Source: Candidatus Bathyarchaeota archaeon A05DMB-5
Lineage (GTDB): Archaea > Thermoproteota > Bathyarchaeia > Bathyarchaeales > Bathycorpusculaceae
Direction of reading: 5' to 3'
Length of the DNA stretch: 64,000 nt
NCBI GenBank assembly: GCA_019685655.1
Contig: JABFQP010000003.1
Coordinates: forward strand, 62,001 to 126,000
Below the pieces are notes generated by a model. The model saw only the letters and a list, made by a program, of their open reading frames with translations. It was not told the DNA's origin and did not search any database. A program made the position numbers and the translations under genes. Below are positions 25,395 to 34,283 of this stretch, piece by piece. Position 1 is the stretch's first letter. Each line of letters starts with the position of its first letter.

Positions 25395-26567
25395 TTATCC
25401 CCTCCTGTAAATATGAACTGTGGCAGTCGCTCCTGAGCCGCCAACATTATGTGTTAAGCCTATTTCCGCGTTTTTCACTTGTCTCTTGTCCGCTTGCCTT
25501 GTTAGCTGCAAAAATATCTCATACGCTTGTCCAGTTCCAGTTGCGCCTACTGGATGTCCCTTGGCTTTTAATCCGCCGCTAGTGTTGACTGGTATTCTTC
25601 CTCCAAGTTTTGTTTCGCCCTTTTCCGCTAACTGTCCACCTCCACCTGGCTTGCAGAAGCCCAAGTCTTCATAAGCGATTATTTCGGCTATCGTGAAGCA
25701 ATCATGAACTTCTGCCACATCAATATTTTCTGGTTTAACATCAGCCATTTCATACGCTTTTTTAGCGGCTAACCGCGCTGCCGCAAGTGAAGTGAAACTT
25801 TCGCGTTCATACAAGCCAATAGTGTCACTTGCCTGTCCACTGCCTATTATGTGCACTGGCGTGTCGGTGTATTTTTTGGCTAGTTCTGGCTTTGTCAAGA
25901 TTAAGCAGCTTGCTCCGTCAGTAATAAGCGAACAATCATAAAGCTTGAGAGGCCAAGCGATGACCCGTGAAGACAGGGCATTTTCAGGCGTTATCTCCTT
26001 CTGCATGTGTGCTTTAGGGTTTAGGCTACCATGATAATGATTTTTCACTGCAACAGCTGCCAGTTGCTTTTCTGTCGTGCCATACTTGTGCATATGCGCC
26101 GTCGCCATAAGCGCATATAATCCTGGAAAGGTTATGCCATGCCACTGTTCGAATGGGTAATCCGAAGCCATGGCTAAATACTCCGTAACTTCAGCCGTGC
26201 TTCTATGCGTCATCTTTTCAACGCCGCCAACCATCACAACATCAGCTAAGCCTGAAAGCACAGCGTAAATCGCGGCTCTTAAGGCGGCTCCTGAAGAAGC
26301 ACACGCGGCTTCTGTTCTTGTAGCTGGAACATGCAGCAAGCCAGCCCACTCAGCCATTGTTGCGCCAGTATGTCCTTGATGCTCGTAGGATTCGCCCATG
26401 TGTCCAATAAACAAGGCTTGTATGTCTTTTTTTGGGTTTAGGTTTGGGCAGCGGTCAAAGGCTTCCTTTGCGGCTTCTGCAAAAATTTCCCGTGCGTATA
26501 AGCCTTCCAGTTTTCCAAATTTTGATAACCCAGCAGAAACAATTGAGACAAGAGGTTTTCCCTTCAA
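25395..26567 (-). CDS. Thiolase (acetyl-CoA acetyltransferase-like) with intact Cys
   Basis: The 390-residue thiolase-fold enzyme has the acyl-accepting Cys89 in E-A-A-C-A-S-S-G, the second active-site His in K-G-H-P-V-G-A-T-G and the Gly-rich C-terminus N-V-G-G-S-G. It should condense or cleave acyl-CoAs, such as acetyl-CoA to acetoacetyl-CoA. It is partnered with DUF35 on its 3' side, a known archaeal pairing. The start is TTG 26567 with GAGG upstream. Confidence 0.88.
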   Translation of the reverse strand: MKGKPLVSIVSAGLSKFGKLEGLYAREIFAEAAKEAFDRCPNLNPKKDIQALFIGHMGESYEHQGHTGATMAEWAGLLHVPATRTEAACASSGAALRAAIYAVLSGLADVVMVGGVEKMTHRSTAEVTEYLAMASDYPFEQWHGITFPGLYALMATAHMHKYGTTEKQLAAVAVKNHYHGSLNPKAHMQKEITPENALSSRVIAWPLKLYDCSLITDGASCLILTKPELAKKYTDTPVHIIGSGQASDTIGLYERESFTSLAAARLAAKKAYEMADVKPENIDVAEVHDCFTIAEIIAYEDLGFCKPGGGGQLAEKGETKLGGRIPVNTSGGLKAKGHPVGATGTGQAYEIFLQLTRQADKRQVKNAEIGLTHNVGGSGATATVHIYRRG

Positions 26568-26717
26568 AGCCTAATTCCTCTTTAGAGCTGATGCTTATTG
26601 CGGAAAGTCGAATAATGTTTGAACGAGTATTTAAATTTCTTCAATACGTCGCCAAGTTTTTCATGTAAGAAGATGTTAAAGAAAAAATCTGGAAAAAAGA
26701 TAAAAGTGGAAAGGATG

Positions 26718-27404
26718 TTACTTAGGTCCGAATGTTTTCTTAACCCAAGCCCGCGTTTTTTCCATGTCTTCTCTGAAGCGCTTTAGCTCTTCAGGCGTTC
26801 GCTTTGGCGGTTTTGGCTCTTCTGTAGGTGTCGCATAAACGTCTAAGAGGTCACCTTTTGGTTGCTTCTCGATGTGTATGTTCACCTTTAAGCCAATGTT
26901 CACTTTCTCTGGGTCAATGTCCCTCATAGTCATAGGCAAGCAAGTGTTTGTTCCTTCTATGCGCACCATTGCACCAACCAGCGGTTGAAGATGCGCCATG
27001 GAAGGCCACGCAATCGCCATAACAGTGTATGAAAACACTTCGCCTTTCTTTGGAAGCTCAATCCACTCTGTTTCTTGAAGTCTACATTTGGGATTGTAGC
27101 AATGTGCACGTGGGGGACAATAAACTAGTCCGCATTTTGGACATTTTGTTCCGTAAAGTTTGCCTTCTAAAAGTCCCATGAAGAATTTTGAAACTTTGCC
27201 ATAGCTGTGATGAAACACGCTACCGTGTGGTCTATGCACAATTAGGAATCGTTCAGGTTTTAAATCATTCAATGTTGGGCCATCGTTCATTTCGATTATT
27301 TTCCATCCTTCGGGTCGCCAGCCGCCTTTGCGTTCCCAATCTGCCCACCATTGCTCGTCAATTTTCTTTTCTTTGATTAACTTTTCAGGACCAGGTTGTT
27401 TCAT
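26718..27404 (-). CDS. DUF35 Zn-ribbon/OB-fold protein with N-terminal extension, copy 2
   Basis: The 228-residue protein has about 80 extra residues before the zinc ribbon (C-P-K-C-G-L-V-Y-C-P-P-R-A-H-C with a further C), then the OB fold with F-S-Y-T-V-M-A-I-A-W-P and V-G-A-M-V-R-I-E-G-T, and a charged C-terminal helix. ATG 27404 has GGAGGTG upstream and lies 3 bases after the preceding stop. It likely partners the Cys-less thiolase-like protein. Confidence 0.85.
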   Translation of the reverse strand: MKQPGPEKLIKEKKIDEQWWADWERKGGWRPEGWKIIEMNDGPTLNDLKPERFLIVHRPHGSVFHHSYGKVSKFFMGLLEGKLYGTKCPKCGLVYCPPRAHCYNPKCRLQETEWIELPKKGEVFSYTVMAIAWPSMAHLQPLVGAMVRIEGTNTCLPMTMRDIDPEKVNIGLKVNIHIEKQPKGDLLDVYATPTEEPKPPKRTPEELKRFREDMEKTRAWVKKTFGPK

Positions 27405-27407
27405 TTG

Positions 27408-28703
27408 TTACACCTCCAGAACCACGGCGCCAGCTTGACATCCCGTGCCGCCATGTCCATGTATGAAGCCCCTCTTCGGATTGCTCAATTGTCTGCCTGG
27501 AGCACCCCACTTCTTGCCTATTTGATTGCTAAGTTGCCAATACACGTCAACCACTTGAGCGATTGATGTTGAACCGACTGCATGCCCTTGCGCTGTCAAA
27601 GCACCGCTGAGTTGACATGGAAGCTCACCATGCGGAGCAATCACTCCTTCTCGAAGCAATTTCTTTCCTTCGCCTCTTTTACAGAAGTCAAAATCCTCTA
27701 GTCCCGCTAAAACCACGCCTGCGTAGGGGTCAAAGATTTCGACTAAACTTATTTCTTTTCTTGGATTTCTGATTCCAGCATCCTTGTAAGCCATTCTTGC
27801 GGCTACGCGAAGCGAACCAAAGTTTGTTAGATCTGGGTAAGGTGACAGAGGACGTGGAATTTCTTTAGGCCATATTTTTTCGTCTTCTGGATACAAACCC
27901 TTCCATGCTGGATTGTCTGGACGGTCTCCAGGTCTCATGGTGTCGGTTCCAAAGCCAACACCAGTAATCCAAACTGGATTGTCAGTCAATTTTTTTGTCA
28001 TTTCTTCATTCGCCAAAAGTAAAGCTGATGCGCCTTCGCTTGTCATTGCACATTCGTAAAGCCTATATGGCCAAGAGATTAAGCGCGATTTGTAGACGTC
28101 TTCCACTGTGATTTTGCTGAAGCCATGCTGGGCAGGCCATTGTGCATAGGGGTTGTCAAGGGAATTGTTGTGGCATAGAACCGCGACTTCCGCTAAGTCT
28201 TCTTCTGTTTCGCCGTAAACGTGCATTCGGCGGGTTTCAAGTGTGGCGTAGAAAGCGTTATAGGTGAAGCCCGAAACGAAGTCCCAGTCTGTGTCGCCTG
28301 CGATGGCTATGGCTTCGTTGACTTTCTGTATTGGTAGTTCATTCATTTTTTCCCATCCTACCACGAGAACTACGGGAAACATGCCTGAACGTATCCATAA
28401 TGCCGCGTTTACTATCGCATCGATTGGAGTAGCCCCTCCCGATTCAACTCGATAGGCTGGTACGCCGCTTAAGCCTAAGTAATCGTGGATTATCCAGTGC
28501 ATACATTGCTGTTGTTCTAGGATGTCGCTGAAGTAGGAGTAGCAACATGCATAGCCTTTTCTTATGAAATCTCCAAGTTCTAAGTCTGGCACGTCGTCCA
28601 ATATCATTTTAACAGCTTCTGCGCACATTTCTTCCTGCAAAGTGTGTCTTGGATTGTCAAACCTTGATATGCTACCTGCAACTATTCCGACTTTTTTCGT
28701 CAA
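27408..28703 (-). CDS. Thiolase-like protein lacking the nucleophilic Cys
   Basis: I start at TTG 28703, which has GAGGTGGAG upstream; this gives 431 residues. The fold is clear: L-V-V-G-W-E-K-M, Y-E-C-A-M-T-S-E-G-A-S-A-L-L-L, A-L-T-A-Q-G-H-A-V-G-S-T and the C-terminal G-H-G-G-T-G. Aligning V-P-A-Y-R-V-E-S-G-G90-A-T with V-P-A-T-R-T-E-A-A-C89-A-S of the neighbouring thiolase puts Gly90 at the acyl-Cys position. The His of G-H-A-V-G is kept. It cannot form the acyl-enzyme by the normal route; a decarboxylating, transferring or structural role is more likely. Confidence 0.85.
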   Translation of the reverse strand: MTKKVGIVAGSISRFDNPRHTLQEEMCAEAVKMILDDVPDLELGDFIRKGYACCYSYFSDILEQQQCMHWIIHDYLGLSGVPAYRVESGGATPIDAIVNAALWIRSGMFPVVLVVGWEKMNELPIQKVNEAIAIAGDTDWDFVSGFTYNAFYATLETRRMHVYGETEEDLAEVAVLCHNNSLDNPYAQWPAQHGFSKITVEDVYKSRLISWPYRLYECAMTSEGASALLLANEEMTKKLTDNPVWITGVGFGTDTMRPGDRPDNPAWKGLYPEDEKIWPKEIPRPLSPYPDLTNFGSLRVAARMAYKDAGIRNPRKEISLVEIFDPYAGVVLAGLEDFDFCKRGEGKKLLREGVIAPHGELPCQLSGALTAQGHAVGSTSIAQVVDVYWQLSNQIGKKWGAPGRQLSNPKRGFIHGHGGTGCQAGAVVLEV

Positions 28704-28837
28704 TTTCTCCACCTCAATTTTAAAAGTGTAGTTAGTTGATTCCAACAACTATAAGATTTTTGTGGAAAAATAATGCCATAGTCAACATGAAACACTTCAA
28801 GAATCCTTTTATAACCTCTATTATCAATTTCATTGAC

Positions 28838-29944
28838 ATGCAAATACTCAAATTAGGCACAGCCTTGCCAAAAAACGAGTATTCAACAGAAAAGCTCCTG
28901 GAAACTTTTCCATGCTCACTTCCAGAAGGCGTCAAACAAAACGTGCTCAACCTCGGAGTTCAGCGACGTTACCTCATCAATCATGCAAACACAAAAGAAG
29001 GCATGGACGAAAACGCAATCATCAAACTCTGCTCTGAAGCATGTGAAAAGGCGGTTCAAAACGCTGGTCTCTCTGCGAAGGATATTAACTATTTTATTGC
29101 AGCCTATGACGCCACTCCATTCCTCAGTCCCGGGCTCAGCCAACTTCTAGTTCGCAACATCGGCTTCACGCCTTACATTAAGCATGTTAATGCTCAAGGA
29201 ATAGCCAGCACGGCTTTTCCCAAAGCCCTAGAGCTTGCAGAAAACTATCTAGCAGCACATCCGAAAGACTATGTGCTCATCTGCATTTCTGGAGTAAGCT
29301 CCTGCTGGTTTCAAAATCAAGTGCACGGTATGACAGATGTTATGGAAATTAAACATATAAACCAAATTAAAAGTGCGGCTAAAAGACGTGATGAGTTGCA
29401 AAAGTGGGTTGCAACTATGGAGTTTTTCCTTTTCGGCGACGGCGCAGCCGCATGCGTTGTTGCCAATAAGGGAGAAGGCTTAACTGTGGAGAAAAATGTG
29501 GAAGTAACAAATATCGTAAAAAAAGATTACTTAGCTGGATATGCAAAACTTTCAGCTTCAAACAAGCCTTTCTCGTTTGGTTTCTATTCACATCTTGATA
29601 AGAAAATTCCAGAACTCGGCGTTAAATACACAAGTTTGGCTCTTAAGAAATTGTTTGGCAAAACCAACCGAGACGCCATAAAAAAGGTTAAAAAATGGGC
29701 AGTTCACACCGGCAGCGAAAAAATACTCGCTACCTTAGCCGAGCGTAACGAGATTCCATACGAAAAAATTAAGGAATCCCATGAAATTCTAAGAGAATAT
29801 GGCAATTTGGCAGGCGCAAGCTTACCGTTTATTCTTGAAAGAATCATTTCAAACACGAAACTTGTTGAAGAAAACGCTATTACACTGCTTGGATATGGAT
29901 GGGGATTTTCAGCCGCTGCTTGTCTACTGAAGTTTAAGCACTGA
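28838..29944 (+). CDS. Ketosynthase III / type III PKS-like protein with Cys replaced by Gln
   Basis: I start at ATG 28838 (M-Q-I-L-K-L-G-T-A-L-P), giving 368 residues. The fold matches FabH and chalcone synthase-like enzymes: F-I-A-A-Y-D-A-T-P, L-E-L-A-E-N-Y-L, F-G-D-G-A-A-A, the catalytic His290 in W-A-V-H-T-G and Asn323 in Y-G-N-L-A-G-A-S. At the nucleophile the protein reads V-N-A-Q120-G-I-A-S where FabH has A-A-C. Cys to Gln with His and Asn kept is the pattern of decarboxylating KSQ domains. It is divergent from the thiolase operon. Confidence 0.8.
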   Translation: MQILKLGTALPKNEYSTEKLLETFPCSLPEGVKQNVLNLGVQRRYLINHANTKEGMDENAIIKLCSEACEKAVQNAGLSAKDINYFIAAYDATPFLSPGLSQLLVRNIGFTPYIKHVNAQGIASTAFPKALELAENYLAAHPKDYVLICISGVSSCWFQNQVHGMTDVMEIKHINQIKSAAKRRDELQKWVATMEFFLFGDGAAACVVANKGEGLTVEKNVEVTNIVKKDYLAGYAKLSASNKPFSFGFYSHLDKKIPELGVKYTSLALKKLFGKTNRDAIKKVKKWAVHTGSEKILATLAERNEIPYEKIKESHEILREYGNLAGASLPFILERIISNTKLVEENAITLLGYGWGFSAAACLLKFKH

Positions 29945-30128
29945 CCATGCTATTGATTTGAAGTGCCCTTTCTCTTTTAAAAGCTCGCGATGACGAGTTT
30001 TACTCTATCGATTGCCTGTTTAACTTTTTAACGTAAAAACAAGGAATTTCAACCGATAAGAAAATATCTATTTAGGGTTGATACTCATATGTTCCTCAAA
30101 ATTAACGACTCGTTAGTGGAGGCAGAGC

Positions 30129-31817
30129 ATGACAATATTTGATGAAAAACAGATTAAAGAACTTAAACAAGAACAGGAACGCTGGGAAAAAACGACCCTT
30201 CCTAAATGGCTAGAGCAATGCAAAGAATGTAAAAGCGAATTCAGAAATCACTCTGGAATTCTAATAAAACGTTTGTATACGCCCGAAGACGTTAAAGACT
30301 TAGATTATATGCGTGACTTGGGTTTTCCAGGTGAATATCCTTTCACTCGTGGTGTCCATGCGACAATGTATCGTGGGCGCTTATGGACTATGCGCATGTT
30401 TGCAGGTTTCGGCACCGCTGCAGACACTAACAAGCGGTTTAAATATTTGCTGAAGGAAGGCGAATCCGGCTTAAGCACGGCTTTTGATTATCCTACTATT
30501 ATGGGTTACGATTCAGACCATCCCATGGCGAAGGGCGAAGTTGGCGTGTGTGGAGTAGCCATATCCTCCTTGCAGGACATGGAAGTCTTATTTGACGGTA
30601 TACCATTGGACAAGGTTACAACTTCAATGACAATAAACGGACCAGCACCCATACTTCTTGCCATGTACGTTGCGGTTGGCGACAAACAAGGAGTACCGAG
30701 AACAAAAATCGGCGGAACCACACAAAACGATAATTTGAAGGAGTTTTTCGCTCAGAAACTCTGCATTTTTCCGCCGAAGCCCTCGGTTAAGCTGACCACA
30801 GACGTCATTGAATATTGCGCTAGACACTTACCAAAATGGAATCCAGTCAGCATAAGCGGCTACCACATTCGCGAAGCTGGCGCAACAGCCCTTCAAGAAT
30901 TAGCTTTCACAATTTATGATGGAATAGCCTATGTAGAATCCACATTGGAAAGAGGCTTGAAAGTTGACGAGTTCGCACATCGCTTGTCCTTCTTCTTCGC
31001 ATCCCACAACGACTTCTTCGAAGAAATAGCCAAATTCCGCGCAGCACGCAGACTCTGGGCCAGAATAATGAAGGAACGGTTTAAGGCTAAGAACCCGAGG
31101 TCTATGTGGATGCGCATGCACGTTCAAACTTCTGGATGTACACTAACAGCGCAGCAGCCATTAAATAACATTGTGCGCACGACGATTCAAGCTTTAGCTG
31201 CTGTTTTAGGCGGAACCCAATCGTTACATACTAACTCGTTTGACGAAGCCTTGTGCCTACCAACTGAAGAGTCTGTTAGAGTGGCTTTGAGAACACAGCA
31301 GATAATCGCCTACGAAAGCGGAGTAGCTAACACAGTTGACCCGCTTGGCGGCTCATATTACGTTGAAGAATTAACGAACGAGATGGAACAGAAAGCCATG
31401 GAATACATCCAAAAAATTGACGATATGGGCGGAGCAATTGCAGCCATAGAGAAGGGCTTTTTCCAGAAAGAGATCGCAGACAGCGCTTACAAATATCAGC
31501 GGGAAGTAGACGAAAAAAAACGGATAATCGTCGGCTGCAACGAATACACAATTGAAGAGGAAAAATGTCCAATAGAACTTTTACGTGTCGACCCCAAAGT
31601 TGAAAGAGAACAAGTCGCCAGACTGCAAAAACTAAAAAGGGAACGTGACAACAGAAAAGTGAAAGAAACTCTTGAAAAACTGCATTACGCAGCAGAAAAG
31701 GATGAAAACCTCATGCCAACAATAATAGAAGCAGTAAAAGCCTACGCGACACTGGGCGAAATTACCGATGTGCTGCGAAAAGTTTACGGAGAATATAAGG
31801 AGTTAATCATAATTTAA
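30129..31817 (+). CDS. Methylmalonyl-CoA mutase, large (catalytic) subunit
   Basis: The 562-residue TIM-barrel subunit interconverts methylmalonyl-CoA and succinyl-CoA with adenosylcobalamin. Family features are [39 protein letters not shown] and [11 protein letters not shown]. Length matches the split archaeal/bacterial form whose B12 domain is a separate protein. GTGGAGG precedes the ATG. The B12 subunit, chaperone and adenosyltransferase follow in one operon. Confidence 0.95.
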   Translation: MTIFDEKQIKELKQEQERWEKTTLPKWLEQCKECKSEFRNHSGILIKRLYTPEDVKDLDYMRDLGFPGEYPFTRGVHATMYRGRLWTMRMFAGFGTAADTNKRFKYLLKEGESGLSTAFDYPTIMGYDSDHPMAKGEVGVCGVAISSLQDMEVLFDGIPLDKVTTSMTINGPAPILLAMYVAVGDKQGVPRTKIGGTTQNDNLKEFFAQKLCIFPPKPSVKLTTDVIEYCARHLPKWNPVSISGYHIREAGATALQELAFTIYDGIAYVESTLERGLKVDEFAHRLSFFFASHNDFFEEIAKFRAARRLWARIMKERFKAKNPRSMWMRMHVQTSGCTLTAQQPLNNIVRTTIQALAAVLGGTQSLHTNSFDEALCLPTEESVRVALRTQQIIAYESGVANTVDPLGGSYYVEELTNEMEQKAMEYIQKIDDMGGAIAAIEKGFFQKEIADSAYKYQREVDEKKRIIVGCNEYTIEEEKCPIELLRVDPKVEREQVARLQKLKRERDNRKVKETLEKLHYAAEKDENLMPTIIEAVKAYATLGEITDVLRKVYGEYKELIII

Positions 31818-31831
31818 AGAGGCGAAAAAAC

Positions 31832-32239
31832 ATGCAGAGTAAAAAGAAAATTAGAGTGTTAATTGCGAAGCCAGGACTTGACAGCCATGATAGAGGCGCT
31901 AAAGTCGTAGCCCGCGCTTTGCGAGACGCTGGAATGGAAGTAATCTACACGGGTTTGAGGCAGACTCCAGAGCAGATTGTTGAGACTGCACTGCAAGAGG
32001 ATGTGGACGTTATTGGATTGAGCATTCTGTCTGGAGCGCATAAGGCTCTCTTTCCACGAATAATGGAGTTGCTCTCTCAGAAGGGCTTGACTGACGTGAT
32101 GGTTTTCGCAGGTGGAATAATTCCAGAAGAAGACATTGCAGAACTGAAAAAAATTGGGATAAAAGAAATTTTTGGACCCGGAACGCCAACAGAAACCATA
32201 ATCAAGTATGTATTAGAGAACGTTCCAAAAAGAGCGTAA
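31832..32239 (+). CDS. Methylmalonyl-CoA mutase, small B12-binding subunit
   Basis: The 135-residue protein has the cobalamin motif D-S-H-D-R-G-A-K near residue 16, where the His is the lower axial ligand, plus [10 protein letters not shown] and F-G-P-G-T-P-T-E. It starts 14 bases after the large subunit and pairs with it to form the active mutase. Confidence 0.95.
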   Translation: MQSKKKIRVLIAKPGLDSHDRGAKVVARALRDAGMEVIYTGLRQTPEQIVETALQEDVDVIGLSILSGAHKALFPRIMELLSQKGLTDVMVFAGGIIPEEDIAELKKIGIKEIFGPGTPTETIIKYVLENVPKRA

Positions 32240-32262
32240 AATCAGCAGAAAGTGCATGGGCT

Positions 32263-33228
32263 TTGTTAACAATTGAAGAGATAGTCAAGGGTGTTCTAGC
32301 CGGAAACCGCAGAAGCATAGCAAGAGCCATAACTATGGCTGAAGACAACACACCAGAAGCTCAAAAGCTAATAGCTGCAATTTATCCGCACACTGGAAAA
32401 GCTCACATAATAGGGTTAACTGGTCCTGGCGGTTCCGGAAAAAGCACGCTTATCGAGAAAATGGTGCGGGAATATAGGCGCGAGGGCAAAACAGTGGGCG
32501 TTGTAGCCGTGGACCCGTCGAGTCCCTTCACAGGAGGCGCGTTTCTCGGCGACAGAATTCGTATGCAAGAGTTGAGCACGGATGAGGGCGTTTTTATACG
32601 GAGTATGGCAACACGCAATTATGCTGGTGGAATAGCCAAAGCCACTAAGGATGCAGTTAAAATCTTGGACGCCGCAGGCAAAGACATTGTTTTAGTTGAG
32701 ACTGTTGGGGCGGGGCAGTCAGAAGTTGAAATAATCAAAGTGGCACAATCGATTGTGGTTATTCATGCGCCGGGTCTTGGAGACGACATACAAGCCATAA
32801 AAGCAGGACTGATGGAAATAGCGGATATCTTCGTAGTAAACAAGGCAGATAGAGAAAACGCAGACAAAGCCGTGATGGATATTCAGGCGATGTTACAACT
32901 AAACAATAAGGAAACCGCATGGAAACCGCCCATCCTGAAAACGACGGCCTTAACAGGTGAAGGTGTCTCGCAACTCGTCAAAAAACTAGAAGAGCATAGG
33001 CATTTCTTGGAGAAGGAAGCAGAACGTAAGAAGAGTCTTTTGCGGGCTGAAGCTGAACTGGTTGAAGCGGTAAAAGAGAAAATAGTCAACGTAGTAATAG
33101 ACGAACTGAAGAAGGAAGGAAAGTTTGAAGAACTATTGCAGAAGATTCTAGACAAAAAAATAGACCCATCATCCGCTGCTGAAAAACTGTTAAGCGAAAA
33201 GTTGAAGAAGGCAGCACATAATGCCTAA
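32263..33228 (+). CDS. meaB: MeaB/ArgK-type G-protein chaperone of methylmalonyl-CoA mutase
   Basis: The 321-residue P-loop GTPase protects and reloads the mutase with adenosylcobalamin. It shows Walker A L-T-G-P-G-G-S-G-K-S-T, the switch segment V-E-T-V-G-A-G-Q-S-E, and the base-recognition V-N-K-A-D. The C-terminal helices would mediate dimerisation. The start is TTG 32263. The last 8 bases overlap the adenosyltransferase gene. Confidence 0.92.
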   Translation: MLTIEEIVKGVLAGNRRSIARAITMAEDNTPEAQKLIAAIYPHTGKAHIIGLTGPGGSGKSTLIEKMVREYRREGKTVGVVAVDPSSPFTGGAFLGDRIRMQELSTDEGVFIRSMATRNYAGGIAKATKDAVKILDAAGKDIVLVETVGAGQSEVEIIKVAQSIVVIHAPGLGDDIQAIKAGLMEIADIFVVNKADRENADKAVMDIQAMLQLNNKETAWKPPILKTTALTGEGVSQLVKKLEEHRHFLEKEAERKKSLLRAEAELVEAVKEKIVNVVIDELKKEGKFEELLQKILDKKIDPSSAAEKLLSEKLKKAAHNA

Positions 33229-33751
33229 ACTTGAAAAAGGGCTTGTGCAAGTCTACACTGGAAACGGCAAAGGAAAGAGCACTGCAGCTTTTGGGCTTGC
33301 CTTAAGAGCAATAGGCAGAGGATTAAAGGTTTACATTATCCAGTTTATCAAAGGCGGATTTGACTACGGCGAGCTATATATTGTGGATAAGCTTCCAAAC
33401 TTAACTTTGAAAGCCTTCGGCAGAGGAAAATTCGTAACAGAAAAGCCTCCAGCAGAAGTGGATGTGCAATTTGCTGAGGAAGCCTTAGCCTTGGCTGAAA
33501 AGATTGTCAAAAGCGGCGAGTACGACATAGTAATTTTAGACGAAGTTAACGTGGCTTTACACTTGAAACTGATTAAAACTGAAAGAGTTGTCGCGCTGAT
33601 AAAAGCTAAGCCGAAGCATGTTGAGCTTGTTTTGACTGGACGTTACGCTCCAAACGAGCTAATGGAACTGGCTGATTTAGTGACAGAAATGCGAGAGATC
33701 AAGCATCCCTACAACAAGGGCTTCGAAGCAAGAAAAGGAATAGAATACTAA
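33221..33751 (+). CDS. cobO: Cob(I)alamin adenosyltransferase (CobO/BtuR type)
   Basis: The 176-residue P-loop enzyme makes adenosylcobalamin from reduced cobalamin and ATP. It carries Y-T-G-N-G-K-G-K-S-T-A-A-F-G, I-Q-F-I-K-G, V-I-L-D-E-V-N and L-T-G-R-Y-A-P. It overlaps meaB by 8 bases, placing the cofactor supply in the same operon as the mutase that uses it. Confidence 0.92.
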   Translation: MPKLEKGLVQVYTGNGKGKSTAAFGLALRAIGRGLKVYIIQFIKGGFDYGELYIVDKLPNLTLKAFGRGKFVTEKPPAEVDVQFAEEALALAEKIVKSGEYDIVILDEVNVALHLKLIKTERVVALIKAKPKHVELVLTGRYAPNELMELADLVTEMREIKHPYNKGFEARKGIEY

Positions 33752-33963
33752 ACCTTCGCTTCAACAATGTCGCCATCACACAGTTTAGACAACTTCAAAA
33801 TTTTCATTTTGTCCACATTAACAACAACTAAGGGCATTGTATTTTAGCTTGTTGACTATTGTGATGGTGTTAGCAAGTTCTTTGGTGCACTAAAACATGA
33901 ATGGCTAAAGTGTCGAATATGCTTCGAAGTCGCAACTTACGAGAACAATCGAAGCTTCCGCGG

Positions 33964-34218
33964 TTATTTTCTGATGGTTGGTGGAATAGCTATCAATGTC
34001 TGGGTTCCACGCACACCTCTAAGTTGCTGGATTTTCTCGATTATTCTACCCAAATCCTCCATTTTTGGAAACTCCACATAAACTACAGCGTCAAACTGTC
34101 CAGTTACCGCGTGCGCCTTTCTAACGCCTTCAATTTTAAGCGTAGCGTCTGCGACTTCCCATATCATGCCAGGTTCCGCATTAAGGAGAATGTAGGCTTC
34201 CAAACAATTTTTCCTCAA
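33964..34218 (-). CDS. Stand-alone Lrp/AsnC ligand-binding (RAM) domain protein
   Basis: The 84-residue protein is a RAM domain without a helix-turn-helix: A-Y-I-L-L-N-A-E-P-G, A-H-A-V-T-G-Q-F-D-A-V-V-Y-V-E and V-R-G-T-Q-T-L-I-A. Such proteins bind amino acids or act as partners of full Lrp regulators. It starts with TTG 34218; an A/T-rich element about 25 bases upstream suggests a near-leaderless transcript. Confidence 0.85.
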   Translation of the reverse strand: MRKNCLEAYILLNAEPGMIWEVADATLKIEGVRKAHAVTGQFDAVVYVEFPKMEDLGRIIEKIQQLRGVRGTQTLIAIPPTIRK

Positions 34219-34283
34219 TTACTATAATCTGTCGGTTAGAACATAAAAAACTTAAGAAAATCATCCGTTAAGGCAGTCTATGC

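Noticed and set aside
33748-33837. 29-codon minus-strand frame (M-P-L-V-V-V-N-V-D-K) beside cobO
   Set aside because: It could be the tail of a lost gene, but it is too short and no family is recognised.
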